DNA of 62,952 nucleotides from Candidatus Hinthialibacter antarcticus. GTDB taxonomy: Bacteria; Hinthialibacterota; Hinthialibacteria; Hinthialibacterales; Hinthialibacteraceae. A model generated the notes under the pieces. The model ran no database searches. It saw only the letters and a list, made by a program, of their open reading frames with translations, and was not told the origin of the DNA. Shown here piece by piece: positions 45,534-54,066 of the stretch; within the stretch, counting starts at the first letter, position 1, and every line of letters starts with the position of its first letter. A program made the translations under genes and the position numbers. Where the stretch lies: contig JAVCCE010000035.1 of the NCBI GenBank assembly GCA_030765645.1, positions 1 through 62,952 on the forward strand, read 5' to 3'.

Positions 45534-47510
45534 ATGGCGAACTTTTTCCAGGACAACATTAAACTGCTTCATGACTATCAACCGGATTTAGCTGTTCGTC
45601 TTGGGAACCACGTACCATCACTCAATCTGGAACTATTTGATACCTCAAGCGGCGCACCGTCGTTGCGAATTCACCATGATAAAAACGGGCAAACGACGTT
45701 GCTGCACAGCAGCCGCGATCCGTTGCAGGAAGCGCAGCGCTGGGCGGCGAATGTTACCATTGAATCGCCGTTTCATTTAATGGTTCTTGGATGCGGGTTG
45801 ATGCACCATGTGTTTCAGCTGGTGCAAATCTGCAAAAAAACGCTCAGCCAAATCGTAATTATTGAAGACGATATTGATGTTGTTCACGCTGCCTTTACCG
45901 CCATTGATCTCTCGCCCTATCTATTGACCAAGTCGGTCTATTTTTTTGTTCAGCCAACACCGACTGAAATCCGAAGCCATTTCAACGCAAACCTGACGCA
46001 ATACAGCCTCAATGGACTGTCGCTCATTCGGCACCAGGCTTCGTGTGACCGCAATCCCGCTTATTACAATCAAGTCGCGACCATTGTGCACGAATCAATG
46101 CAAGGCGGCGAAATTTTACTGCGAACCAAAGTGCAAATTGGCGCGATGATTCAGGAAAATATCATTCGCAATTTTCCTGTGATGTTGAAATCGCCGAATG
46201 TTTCCACATTGAGAGATCTTTTCGCGGGGAAGCCATGTTACATTATCGGCGCCGGGCCGTCGCTCGATCAGGATATAGAATCCATTAAACAGATCGGCGT
46301 CAATGCAGTAATCATTGCCGTTGATACCGCCTATAAAGCGCTGTGCGCAGCAGGGACGCCGCCTCACATTGTTGTTTCAACCGACCCGACAGCGTTGAAT
46401 GCCAAACACTTTGAGGGCGTGACGGATTTAGGCTCGACCACACTGGTGTATTCACCCAGTTTGTATCATGAAGCCGCCGCGCAATTGCAAGGAACAAAAG
46501 TCACTATCCCAATGACATCGTCTAAACTGTTGGCGACGCTGCCGGAACTGTCTCAAGGCGCGGCGGATGTGAAAATTGGCACCAACGTCGGGCAGACCTG
46601 TTTTTATCTCGCCCGATATATGGGGTGCGCCCCAATTATTTTGATTGGCCTCGATTTTTCATTCCCCAAAGAAGGCGGGACAACTCACTTCAACCAAGCA
46701 GCATTCAACCGGAAAATCGAGATCGCTGAAACGCCGGGAAAAATGCGGGTTGAGTTGATTGGCGACAAACCGGAGTGGGAAGAATTTGATCCAATCTTTG
46801 TCCCATCGAATGCGGGCGGAGAAGCGGCGACCAGCAAGTTTTGGTTAGCGTATTTGCGTTCGCTCGAAGAAGAAATCAAATCGACCACCCAGGATGTGAT
46901 TAATTGCTCTGCCACCGGCGCGAAGGTAGAAGGCGCGTTGTTCCAGCCTCTATCGCAAGTGATTGAACAATTTTCACCGGGCGGCGGAGGCGCTGATCCC
47001 AGCGGCGCCAGCGAGACTCACAACACGCTAGCGTTGACGGTCGGGTTTTTCTTTGGCGACCACTCCGCGCAAGGGCTCGACGTTTTGAATATGGCGATGC
47101 AGATATTGCAACTGGCGCTTCAACACGCTGGAGAGGGGCTGCAGAAAGCGCAGGAACTCGATGCTGAATTAAACGCGCAAGAGCCAAGAAACGAAAAAAT
47201 TGCAGATTTGTTGCAGCAGATTCATGCCTGTCATACGGCAGCCGTGCAAGAGCAAAAATTGTATGTTGTGCTCGACGAAGCGGCTGATCAGGTTCTCGCG
47301 CCGTTTTTGCGATTGCAGAATCGTCCTCGTCAGAACGCGAGTGAACTCGACAATGCGAGGCGAAGCGCTGACCGGTATATTGCCTATTTTACAGGGATAT
47401 TGGATGTTGCTGGGCGATTTCAAACTGTGATTGAAGAAACAATTCGCGCAATGGGGGCGCCGCCCTCTGATCCATTTTCTGACTTCACGCCGCCTTCTGA
47501 ATCGTTCTAG
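45534..47510 (+). CDS. Maf-type (DUF115) glycosyltransferase
   Basis: 658 residues. The N-terminal third is Maf-N-like (FHLMVLGCGLMHHVFQLVQI then IVIIEDDIDVVHAAF), and the central part is the DUF115/MptE-like domain: LFAGKPCYIIGAGPSLDQDI, AVDTAYKALCAAGTPPHIVV, STDPTALNAKHFEG and GLDFSFPKEGGTTHF. The remainder is helical. In flagellated bacteria Maf proteins transfer nonulosonic acids to flagellin. No flagellar genes are in this window, so the acceptor here could be a pilin or another surface protein. 13 bases after nrdR; its stop TAG lies in a short repeat (47505-47527). Confidence 0.85.
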   Translation: MANFFQDNIKLLHDYQPDLAVRLGNHVPSLNLELFDTSSGAPSLRIHHDKNGQTTLLHSSRDPLQEAQRWAANVTIESPFHLMVLGCGLMHHVFQLVQICKKTLSQIVIIEDDIDVVHAAFTAIDLSPYLLTKSVYFFVQPTPTEIRSHFNANLTQYSLNGLSLIRHQASCDRNPAYYNQVATIVHESMQGGEILLRTKVQIGAMIQENIIRNFPVMLKSPNVSTLRDLFAGKPCYIIGAGPSLDQDIESIKQIGVNAVIIAVDTAYKALCAAGTPPHIVVSTDPTALNAKHFEGVTDLGSTTLVYSPSLYHEAAAQLQGTKVTIPMTSSKLLATLPELSQGAADVKIGTNVGQTCFYLARYMGCAPIILIGLDFSFPKEGGTTHFNQAAFNRKIEIAETPGKMRVELIGDKPEWEEFDPIFVPSNAGGEAATSKFWLAYLRSLEEEIKSTTQDVINCSATGAKVEGALFQPLSQVIEQFSPGGGGADPSGASETHNTLALTVGFFFGDHSAQGLDVLNMAMQILQLALQHAGEGLQKAQELDAELNAQEPRNEKIADLLQQIHACHTAAVQEQKLYVVLDEAADQVLAPFLRLQNRPRQNASELDNARRSADRYIAYFTGILDVAGRFQTVIEETIRAMGAPPSDPFSDFTPPSESF

Positions 47511-47527
47511 AGCGTTTGACAAAATAC
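47505..47527 (+). repeat. 23-base motif shared with 61730-61752
   Basis: TTCTAGAGCGTTTGACAAAA then TAC, matching 21 of 23 bases at 61730-61752. It includes the stop codon of the Maf gene and TTGACA (47516-47521), which could be a -35 box for the STAS gene (17 bases to TTTATT). A TATAAT is at 47581-47586. Confidence 0.5.
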
Positions 47528-47612
47528 CAAGGATAGATTTTATTTTAAACATTTATCTTCGTATATGTTTAATCATTTACTATAATGATCGAATTACTTG
47601 TGGAGCCAATTG

Positions 47613-48185
47613 ATGCGGATTACGCGCCGTGAACAAGACCAAATTCAAATCATCGAAATGTCCGGCGATCTCGGAAAGAATGATTCGAACACGCTAAAAA
47701 GCCTGCTTGAACAACTGGTCGAATCATCCCGTCATTTCATCATACTAGACATAGAACAAGTGCGTTTTATTGATAGCGCGATGGTGTTAGTCATGCTACG
47801 GATGAAGCGTGAAGCGCTCGCGGCAGGCGGCAGCATAAAACTGTTGCGTCCCCGTGCAAGCGTCAAGCGTTTTTTGAGCATCGGCCAAGTGCTGCAATTA
47901 TTTGAATGTTTTGAAACCAAGATCGAAGCCATTCGTTCATTTGATAACCTTAAGCGGGACGAAAAATTAAAAAAACAAGGATTAGACATTAGAAATCCCC
48001 GTAAAACAGCGGCTTCCATCCAACAAAAAGTTTTAATGCAACTGCTCGAAATCTTGGCCCAAAAAGGCTATCTCGAAAACGAAGCCTTCATGCAAGAACT
48101 TTATCGTTCCTCCAATGAAGTGTTAGATGTATACCGGAAAGAATTAGAGGAACGGCACATCGACTCCAACGTCCAGCCTTCCTAA
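47613..48185 (+). CDS. STAS-domain (anti-sigma factor antagonist-like) protein
   Basis: 190 residues; the ATG at 47613 has GGAG seven bases before it (TTG at 47598 rejected). Residues 1-105 are a STAS domain: IIEMSGDLGKNDSNTLKSLL and the phosphorylatable-Ser segment LDIEQVRFIDSAMVLVML. The C-terminal 85 residues form a separate charged helical part (TAASIQQKVLMQLLEILAQK) that is not recognised. STAS proteins bind anti-sigma kinases in partner-switching. No such kinase is adjacent. 26 bases before gltX. Confidence 0.82.
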   Translation: MRITRREQDQIQIIEMSGDLGKNDSNTLKSLLEQLVESSRHFIILDIEQVRFIDSAMVLVMLRMKREALAAGGSIKLLRPRASVKRFLSIGQVLQLFECFETKIEAIRSFDNLKRDEKLKKQGLDIRNPRKTAASIQQKVLMQLLEILAQKGYLENEAFMQELYRSSNEVLDVYRKELEERHIDSNVQPS

Positions 48186-48211
48186 ACCACCAATGCAAGG
48201 AAAGAATTTTG

Positions 48212-49660
48212 ATGACTTCACAACCGGTCATTCGCGTCCGTTTTGCGCCTAGCCCGACGGGCAATCCACATGTCGGCAACTTTCGTACTGCGCTGTATAA
48301 CTATTTGTATGCGCGCAACAAAGGCGGCCTGTTTTTGCTGCGCGTTGAAGACACCGACAAAGAGCGCTCGAAAGATGAATATGTGGACGCGATTCTTGAA
48401 AGTTTAAACTGGATGGGACTGCCGATTGATGAGCCGCCCGTTTTCCAAAGCAAGAACGCCAAGCGGCATCAAGACGAAGCGCTGCGCATGATTGAAGAGG
48501 GCAATGCCTACCGCTGCCGTTGTTCGTCGGAACGCATTGACCAAATGCGCCAGGAGCAACAGGCCGCCGGACAGACGGCGCGCTATGACGGCCTCTGCCG
48601 CGAGGCGAACCACCCCGATGATGGAACGCCGTTTTGCGTACGTTTGAAAGTTCCTTCCGTTGGCGTTACCCAAATCCATGACATGGTGCGGGGAGAGATC
48701 GTCAAGCAGAATGAAGACATGGACGATTTAGTATTGCTGCGTACCGACGGTGCGCCGACCTACAACCTTGCGGTTGTGGTTGATGACTTCGATATGCAAA
48801 TTACTCATGTGATGCGCGGCGACGATCATATTAACAATACGCTTCGCCAGGTTGTGATTGGAACGCTGCTGGGCTATCCGACGCCGCAGTTTATTCACTT
48901 GCCGCAAATCTTAGGGCCGGACAAAACCAGGCTCTCCAAACGGCACGGCGCCGCCGGGGTGTTGGAGTATCGCGAGCAGGGTTACTTGCCTGAGGCGCTG
49001 GTCAATTATCTGGCGCGTTTGGGTTGGGGACACGGCGATCAGGAATATTTCACGCCCAATGAGTTGGTTAAATTGTTTGGCGTCGAAAATTTGAACAAGT
49101 CGGCAGCCGTGTTTGACGCCAAAAAACTGGAGTGGCTCAATGGCGAGCATATCCGTCAACTCACACCGGAAGATTTTATCACTCGCTTTAAAACATTCGC
49201 AGCCGTGAAGAGTTATCTGCCGATGGAATTTATTACGGCAGAAGAGAACGACGCTTTATTCAAAGGCATCGCCGAAGCGGTCCAAGAGCGTTCGCACACC
49301 TTGGAAGAAACCTGGGAGAAAATTCAATTTCTTTTCAATGACGAGTTAGAGTTTCCTGAAAAGGAATCGAAGAAATTCTTCACGTCCGAAGCGATGGCGG
49401 GCTTGGGCGACCTCGCGAAGTTCGCTGCCTCGTATCCCGACGCGCCGCCCAACAAAGAAGCGTGGGAAGCAGAGTTTGGCCGTATCATGGAAACCCGCGA
49501 CCTGAAAATGAAAGTGTTGGCGCAGGCGGTGCGGATCGGGTTGACGGGGTCGGTGGTTAGTCCGCCGATCTTTAATGTGTTGGAACTACTTGGATGTGAA
49601 AAAATCGCTGCCCGTTTGAACCGCGCCGTTCAATACGCGGAAACCATGGAGAGTGAATAG
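48212..49660 (+). CDS. gltX: Glutamyl-tRNA synthetase
   Basis: Class I aminoacyl-tRNA synthetase; 482 residues from the ATG at 48212 with AAGGAAAG seven bases upstream. The HIGH motif is in FAPSPTGNPHVGNFRTALYN and the KMSKS variant is KTRLSKRHGA. The anticodon-binding C-terminal domain ends with GLTGSVVSPPIFNVLELLG. With gatA at 40.8 kb this fits the mischarging/amidation route for Gln-tRNA. Confidence 0.97.
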   Translation: MTSQPVIRVRFAPSPTGNPHVGNFRTALYNYLYARNKGGLFLLRVEDTDKERSKDEYVDAILESLNWMGLPIDEPPVFQSKNAKRHQDEALRMIEEGNAYRCRCSSERIDQMRQEQQAAGQTARYDGLCREANHPDDGTPFCVRLKVPSVGVTQIHDMVRGEIVKQNEDMDDLVLLRTDGAPTYNLAVVVDDFDMQITHVMRGDDHINNTLRQVVIGTLLGYPTPQFIHLPQILGPDKTRLSKRHGAAGVLEYREQGYLPEALVNYLARLGWGHGDQEYFTPNELVKLFGVENLNKSAAVFDAKKLEWLNGEHIRQLTPEDFITRFKTFAAVKSYLPMEFITAEENDALFKGIAEAVQERSHTLEETWEKIQFLFNDELEFPEKESKKFFTSEAMAGLGDLAKFAASYPDAPPNKEAWEAEFGRIMETRDLKMKVLAQAVRIGLTGSVVSPPIFNVLELLGCEKIAARLNRAVQYAETMESE

Positions 49661-49662
49661 CC

Positions 49663-51255
49663 TTACTCTGGCTGGCTCTTTGCTGATTCGGCTTCTTTTA
49701 ATTGAAGCAAGCGGTCGTGATAGACTTCTTGGGCGATTTTAGCGATATCTTTGGTGATTTTTTTGTTCATCACACCGCCGACTGCGGCGCCAATAAATGG
49801 GAGCACTTGAGCGGTTTTTCGCCCGCCCATCGAGATGCCGATTTTCTGCGCCGCCTTGGTAAGCCCTTGGACGAACATGCGTTTTTGCAACAGTCCCAGT
49901 GGAGAATTGGTTTTCATTAACTTCGCCGCCGCGCGCATTTCTTCCAACAGAGTGCGGCGGTCTTGTCGCATGGGGTGGGTATAGCCTTCGACCAGCAGTT
50001 TGACGGCGAACAGTTTTTCTTCAGGTTGAGTGACGTCAAATCCATAGCAATAACCGATTTGCTGAATGGTGCGCAATTGCAGCGCCAACAGCGATGCCGC
50101 GTCGACGCCCATTAAGAGAAATCCACCTGCGCCCGTCGCCACGCCTTCGACGGCGCTGAGCCATTCGCCTTGTTTGCGATAGGTTTTGGCGATGGCCTCG
50201 ATTTGTTCCGCTGGCAGCCGTTGGATGTCATGCAGCGTGTGGATGTCGGGGTTTTGCTCAGCATATTTCTTCAAGATGGGCGCGGGGCTGGCGAGTTTCT
50301 CCCACAGGTGCAGGCTGCCCTCAATAAATAATGACAGCGTTTTTGCCGCATTTTCATAGAGAGTCGATTGCTGATTGTTTTCGTTGTTCCATTCAGGCGG
50401 CATGTCTTCCTCAGTTTTGATGGTCTGGAGATCGCTCATTTCATCTTGAACCGGAGTATGACTGCTTTCTTCCGGCATGATGATGTCTGGCTGGATGCTT
50501 TCGTTATCTAAATTTTCGGAAACGGAATGGTCTAAATCTTTCAGCATGACTTCATCGGGACGAATGGTGGAAGACGAGCGATAGGTTTTCATGGCTTCGA
50601 CGCCGACGATGCGGTAAATCGACGCCAGCGCTTTGCGCCCCGCCATTTCGGATGCGCCCAGGTAAATCGCCCGCGACACCCAATATTGCGGGTTCACGAC
50701 ATTCACTGCCGTCCAAACGGCGTTAATGATGCGGCGTCCGGTACGAACGCCGCGTTTGTCGATGACAGTTTGGGTTTTCTCAAATATCTCTTTGGTTTGC
50801 AGCAGATGCTTGACGGAGACTTTTTGCAGCGGAGCGATGGGCGCAATCAGCGTCTTGATCTCACGGTGGACGCGCTCGCTCAATAATAGAATTTCATAGA
50901 GAGAGGCTTCATATTCAGGCCGGTTGGAATTGGGGTAATAGGCTGCCGCCACATCGCGGATCAAGGCAAAGCAATCATCGCGGATGTGTTCCAGATCAAA
51001 CCAATGGGTTTTAGAAACCGTGCGCCAAATGTGCTTGACGCGCTGGTCGATCAGTTCTTGTGCTTGGCGGTCGGCGTCGCTGAGGTGTGAGAACAGCCGT
51101 CCTTCGCGTTCTTTTTGGCTAAGCGGTTTGAGTCCGCGTCGAATCAACAAGAATAGTCTAAGCCATTGCCAAGTATATCGTCCCAGAAAAAGAATGCCCG
51201 TGACGGTAAACATCGCCAGCAGCGCCCAAAGGTATAGGGGGAGGCTTATTGCCAT
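49663..51255 (-). CDS. EcsC-family membrane-associated protein
   Basis: 530 residues. One membrane helix at the N terminus (LYLWALLAMFTVTGILFL), then about 200 helical residues, an acidic linker near 255-300, and the EcsC domain (about 310-515): GEWLSAVEGVATGAGGFLLM, LALQLRTIQQIGYCYGFDV and the glycine-rich KTAQVLPFIGAAVGGVMNK. EcsC domains occur in membrane-linked, poorly understood proteins and in some defence contexts. It converges on gltX with only two bases between the stops. Function unknown. Confidence 0.75.
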   Translation of the reverse strand: MAISLPLYLWALLAMFTVTGILFLGRYTWQWLRLFLLIRRGLKPLSQKEREGRLFSHLSDADRQAQELIDQRVKHIWRTVSKTHWFDLEHIRDDCFALIRDVAAAYYPNSNRPEYEASLYEILLLSERVHREIKTLIAPIAPLQKVSVKHLLQTKEIFEKTQTVIDKRGVRTGRRIINAVWTAVNVVNPQYWVSRAIYLGASEMAGRKALASIYRIVGVEAMKTYRSSSTIRPDEVMLKDLDHSVSENLDNESIQPDIIMPEESSHTPVQDEMSDLQTIKTEEDMPPEWNNENNQQSTLYENAAKTLSLFIEGSLHLWEKLASPAPILKKYAEQNPDIHTLHDIQRLPAEQIEAIAKTYRKQGEWLSAVEGVATGAGGFLLMGVDAASLLALQLRTIQQIGYCYGFDVTQPEEKLFAVKLLVEGYTHPMRQDRRTLLEEMRAAAKLMKTNSPLGLLQKRMFVQGLTKAAQKIGISMGGRKTAQVLPFIGAAVGGVMNKKITKDIAKIAQEVYHDRLLQLKEAESAKSQPE

Positions 51256-51266
51256 TTTGGTTATGC

Positions 51267-52007
51267 CTAGTTCGTTGGCTTGTGGTTTCGGCCCATCATA
51301 AAATCTTCTTTGAGTAGACGGCCCTCTTCATCCCAAGACAAATACGGCCCCCAGGGGACGCCTTCAAAAAAATGGCTGTAGCTATGAATGCGCCCGTTGG
51401 GATGAAACTCATACGCGCCGCCATTGATTTTTCCCGCCCCGTTAAAGTGTTTCATTTTTCGTGGATTGCCGTTTGAGTAATATACGATGGATAGCCGTGG
51501 TTTCTTTCTAAATGATTCTTCGTAATATTCTTTGATCCCGCCTAACTGGTTCCATACAACAATTGCGCGAATTTGCCTGCGTGGGTCTTCGATGATGGTT
51601 TGGGTCGATTGACCGCCCTGGGAGTTTCCATGTTTTTTTGTTTCTTCGAGGAACCAGTTCAGCGTAAAATCGCTATACGATACATTGGCGGCAATATCGC
51701 CTCGCAACCGCCCTTCGATAACTTTCAATATCTGTTCGTTTTTCGGCCCTTCCAGGTTCTCTTGATAGGGGCGAGGCGCAAAAAATTCATCCTGCATCCA
51801 ATCATAGAGAACGAAGGAGCCGTCGGGAGCGTTAAAAAAAACTTGAGAAGGGCCTGAGACGGCGACAATATTTGTTCGTGAGATGTCGGCGTACACCCAT
51901 GCTTCGGTGGATTGTGAAGGGGCGTCTAGCCATGAATATCCCCATGCGACAGTCGCGACGAAAGATGCGCAAAAAACAAATAAGCCGGCTTCTTTAAGTA
52001 TGTTCAT
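51267..52007 (-). CDS. Secreted MORN-repeat/YwqK-like protein
   Basis: 246 residues with a signal peptide (GLFVFCASFVATVAWG, about 8-24). The C-terminal third has two or three MORN-like units: IVYYSNGNPRKMKHFNGAGK, GAYEFHPNGRIHSYSHFFEG and GPYLSWDEEGRLLKEDF. The family is annotated as YwqK-like antitoxin, but MORN repeats are generic and no toxin gene is adjacent. Directly upstream of the EcsC gene (11 bases apart), so the two are probably one transcription unit. Confidence 0.75.
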   Translation of the reverse strand: MNILKEAGLFVFCASFVATVAWGYSWLDAPSQSTEAWVYADISRTNIVAVSGPSQVFFNAPDGSFVLYDWMQDEFFAPRPYQENLEGPKNEQILKVIEGRLRGDIAANVSYSDFTLNWFLEETKKHGNSQGGQSTQTIIEDPRRQIRAIVVWNQLGGIKEYYEESFRKKPRLSIVYYSNGNPRKMKHFNGAGKINGGAYEFHPNGRIHSYSHFFEGVPWGPYLSWDEEGRLLKEDFMMGRNHKPTN

Positions 52008-52094
52008 AAAAAATCCATAGTTCGCCCCGTGACCTGGCGATGATATTGTTTCACAATTGGAGATGAAATATCTAAACGATCAAGGGGAATCGCT

Positions 52095-52871
52095 ATGTCT
52101 ACATCAATGTGCGCGCTCGTGACTGGGGCCAGCCGGGGCATCGGGCGGGGAATCGCTTGCCAACTCGCCCAGGCTGGATATGACGTGATGGTCAATTACG
52201 CAGGCAACCAAGCGGCGGCGAAAGAGACCCAAGAGAAGATTCAACAACTGGGGCGGCGCGCAGAAATCATCCAAGCGAACGTCGCCAATGAAGCCGATGG
52301 ACGCCGTATGGTGGATGAGACCATCAAAGCCTTTGGGCGGTTTGATTTGCTGGTGAACAACGCAGGCGTGGCGCCTAAGGTGCGCGCCGACTTGCTTGAC
52401 ATGTCGCAAGACAGTTATGAATACGTTATGGACACCAACCTGAAAGGCCCGTTCTTTCTTACGCAATACGCCGCAAACAAGATGATTGAATTGCGCGGGC
52501 AGGGCGCTCAACAACAGGCGCGCATCGTGTTTGTTACGTCGATTTCAGCGTATACCGCGTCGATCAACCGGGGCGAGTATTGCCTGTCAAAAGCGGGACT
52601 GAGCATGGCGGTGAAATTGTTCGCCGACCGTCTCGCCCACGAAGATATATTGGTTTATGAGATACAACCCGGCGTGATTGCGACTGATATGACTTCGGGC
52701 GTGAAAGAAAAATACGACAAATTAATTTCAGAAGGCATGAGCCCTCAACCACGATGGGGGACGCCCGAAGACGTTGGCAAAGCAGTCAGCGCGATTGCGT
52801 TGGGGCATTTCGATTTTTCAACGGGATCATCTATCGAAGTCGGCGGCGGCTTCGGCATCCGGCGATTGTAA
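52095..52871 (+). CDS. Short-chain dehydrogenase/reductase (3-ketoacyl-ACP reductase-like)
   Basis: 258 residues. NAD(P)-binding ALVTGASRGIGRGIA, structural NNAG, catalytic Ser in VTSISAY, and YCLSK (Tyr-x3-Lys). The C-terminal end GSSIEVGGGFGIRRL is typical. AAGGGGA precedes the ATG. Closest style is the FabG-like classical SDR group; the substrate could be a sugar or keto acid rather than an acyl-ACP. Divergent from the MORN gene. Confidence 0.9.
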   Translation: MSTSMCALVTGASRGIGRGIACQLAQAGYDVMVNYAGNQAAAKETQEKIQQLGRRAEIIQANVANEADGRRMVDETIKAFGRFDLLVNNAGVAPKVRADLLDMSQDSYEYVMDTNLKGPFFLTQYAANKMIELRGQGAQQQARIVFVTSISAYTASINRGEYCLSKAGLSMAVKLFADRLAHEDILVYEIQPGVIATDMTSGVKEKYDKLISEGMSPQPRWGTPEDVGKAVSAIALGHFDFSTGSSIEVGGGFGIRRL

Positions 52872-52931
52872 TTAAATCGCTATCAAGTTTAATTTCTCGC
52901 CTTTTGATACAGTGTACTTTATGTTGCGAAA

Positions 52932-53011
52932 GGCGTGGGTACATCTCTCTTCGCTTCCGTGCGGGCTTTCAGGCCCTTTTGCACAGGCGCTCACAGAGAT
53001 GCCCCCACGCC
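52932..53011 (-). repeat. Hairpin repeat core, inverted
   Basis: Minus strand GGCGTGGGGGCATCTCTGTG to AGAGAGATGTACCCACGCC. Same inner stems (GTGC/GCAC and GGGC/GCCC with CTGAAA loop) as the other copies. No MITE-like ends are recognised on either side. Confidence 0.82.
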
Positions 53012-53124
53012 AGAATGGCTGGTCTACTGTTGGCAGTCCGTATTCCCACCTCAAACGAAATGGGTATGAGATGGATTCTCAAGACTCGATTTGATATCCC
53101 GCAGCTTTATCTTGGTGTATTTAT

Positions 53125-53661
53125 TTAGGCGGTGCTTGCTAAGAATAAAATATAGACGACGGCGTTATGCAGCGCGTGGGCAATGTAGGTTACCCGCGCC
53201 GCTTTAAACCACGATTCTGACCAGCAAAACAAGAAGCAAACGGCGAACACCCAGCCCACAAAAAAAGTCTGAATGACGTGGGCTGGACCATTGGCGATAT
53301 GCAGCGCGGCAAACCAAATGGAAGCCCACAGAATTTGAACCAACTTCTTGCGACGGACGACTTTTGCAAAGAACAACGGCAGGAATTGTCCGACAGCGGT
53401 CTCCATCATCGGCCCTGCGACCACGACGACGAGGATGCCGGCGATAACGCCTTGTTCTTGTTTGATCTGCTGTTTGAAATCTGCGGCGTCGGTGAAGTCC
53501 AATGGAAGAATCATAAAACCGATCACGAGATTGATAAACAATGCGGTGCAGCCAAAAAATAGCATTTGCGCCCATTCTGGCCAACGCCGCAGCATGGGAG
53601 ACTCTGCGTCGCGAAACAGCGTGCTTGTGCGAATGGGGCGATTGGAGTGGGTTTCAGTCAT
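53125..53661 (-). CDS. CPBP-type intramembrane protease-like protein
   Basis: 178 residues with four or five membrane segments. Motif 1 is GPMMETAVGQF, a variant of EExxxR in which only one Glu is kept and Gln replaces Arg; motif 2 is WFAALHI (FxxxH), and motif 3 is IAHALHNAVVYI. CPBP (Abi/CaaX protease-like) proteins process lipoproteins or act in bacteriocin immunity. The E-T-xxx-Q form also occurs in some family members, so activity is possible but unproven. A terminator-like hairpin lies upstream on the other side. Confidence 0.7.
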   Translation of the reverse strand: MTETHSNRPIRTSTLFRDAESPMLRRWPEWAQMLFFGCTALFINLVIGFMILPLDFTDAADFKQQIKQEQGVIAGILVVVVAGPMMETAVGQFLPLFFAKVVRRKKLVQILWASIWFAALHIANGPAHVIQTFFVGWVFAVCFLFCWSESWFKAARVTYIAHALHNAVVYILFLASTA

Positions 53662-53712
53662 TCTGGTCTCTAGATCAATGATTGTTCGAGTCTAGACAGA
53701 AACACGAAATAG

Positions 53713-53744
53713 AAAAAGGCGAGGCAGTAATAGCCTCGCCTTTT
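53713..53744. terminator. Terminator-like hairpin
   Basis: AAAAAGGCGAGGC-AGTAATA-GCCTCGCCTTTT with A and T runs on both sides. It lies between the CPBP gene start and a short gene-tail remnant (53767). Confidence 0.75.
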
Positions 53745-53766
53745 CATGTGAGCATTTCGAGTTCTC

Positions 53767-53790
53767 TACACGATTTCCTGGCGTTTAGCG
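53767..53790 (-). pseudogene. C-terminal tail remnant of a Gfo/Idh/MocA-type gene
   Basis: Minus strand codes AKRQEIV-stop, as at the end of the oxidoreductase gene whose tail is at 54067; 20 bases (TACACGATTTCCTGGCGTTT) are identical at 54068-54087. The rest of the gene is replaced by repeats. The gap 53790-54066 holds a GGGTGGCAAGG repeat piece, the palindrome at 53871 and another degenerate repeat (53986-54030). Confidence 0.55.
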
Positions 53791-53870
53791 GGTGGCAAGG
53801 GCAAGACAGCGAAACGGGCAGCCATTACAACACTGTCAGTGAAAACAAGGGAAGTCCAAATATCTCGCTA

Positions 53871-53935
53871 TCCCCCCGGCGCTTGCAGCGCCACCCCCCT
53901 TTTTTAAGGGGGGCTAGGGGGGATCCTAAAAAGCG
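53871..53935. repeat. Compound palindromic repeat (GGCGC...GCGCC, CCCCCCTTTTTTAAGGGGGG)
   Basis: TCCCCCCGGCGCTTGCAGCG then CCACCCCCCTTTTTTAAGGG and GGGCTAGGGGGGATCC: nested palindromes related to 3-35 and 61555-61611. It may also terminate transcription. Confidence 0.75.
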
Positions 53936-54066
53936 AGATTTGCTAAAAAGCGAGACTTGCTTTCAGTTACATGCTGGTTGAAGTTCATTTAGCCTTGGCT
54001 CGCCGCCCCATATGTCTATAACATTGGGATGAATTACTCCCTAACACGACACTAACGGAATGACGC

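Noticed and set aside
51267-52007. Toxin-antitoxin pair based on YwqK/MORN similarity
   Set aside because: The protein has a signal peptide and no toxin gene is adjacent; MORN-like repeats are generic.
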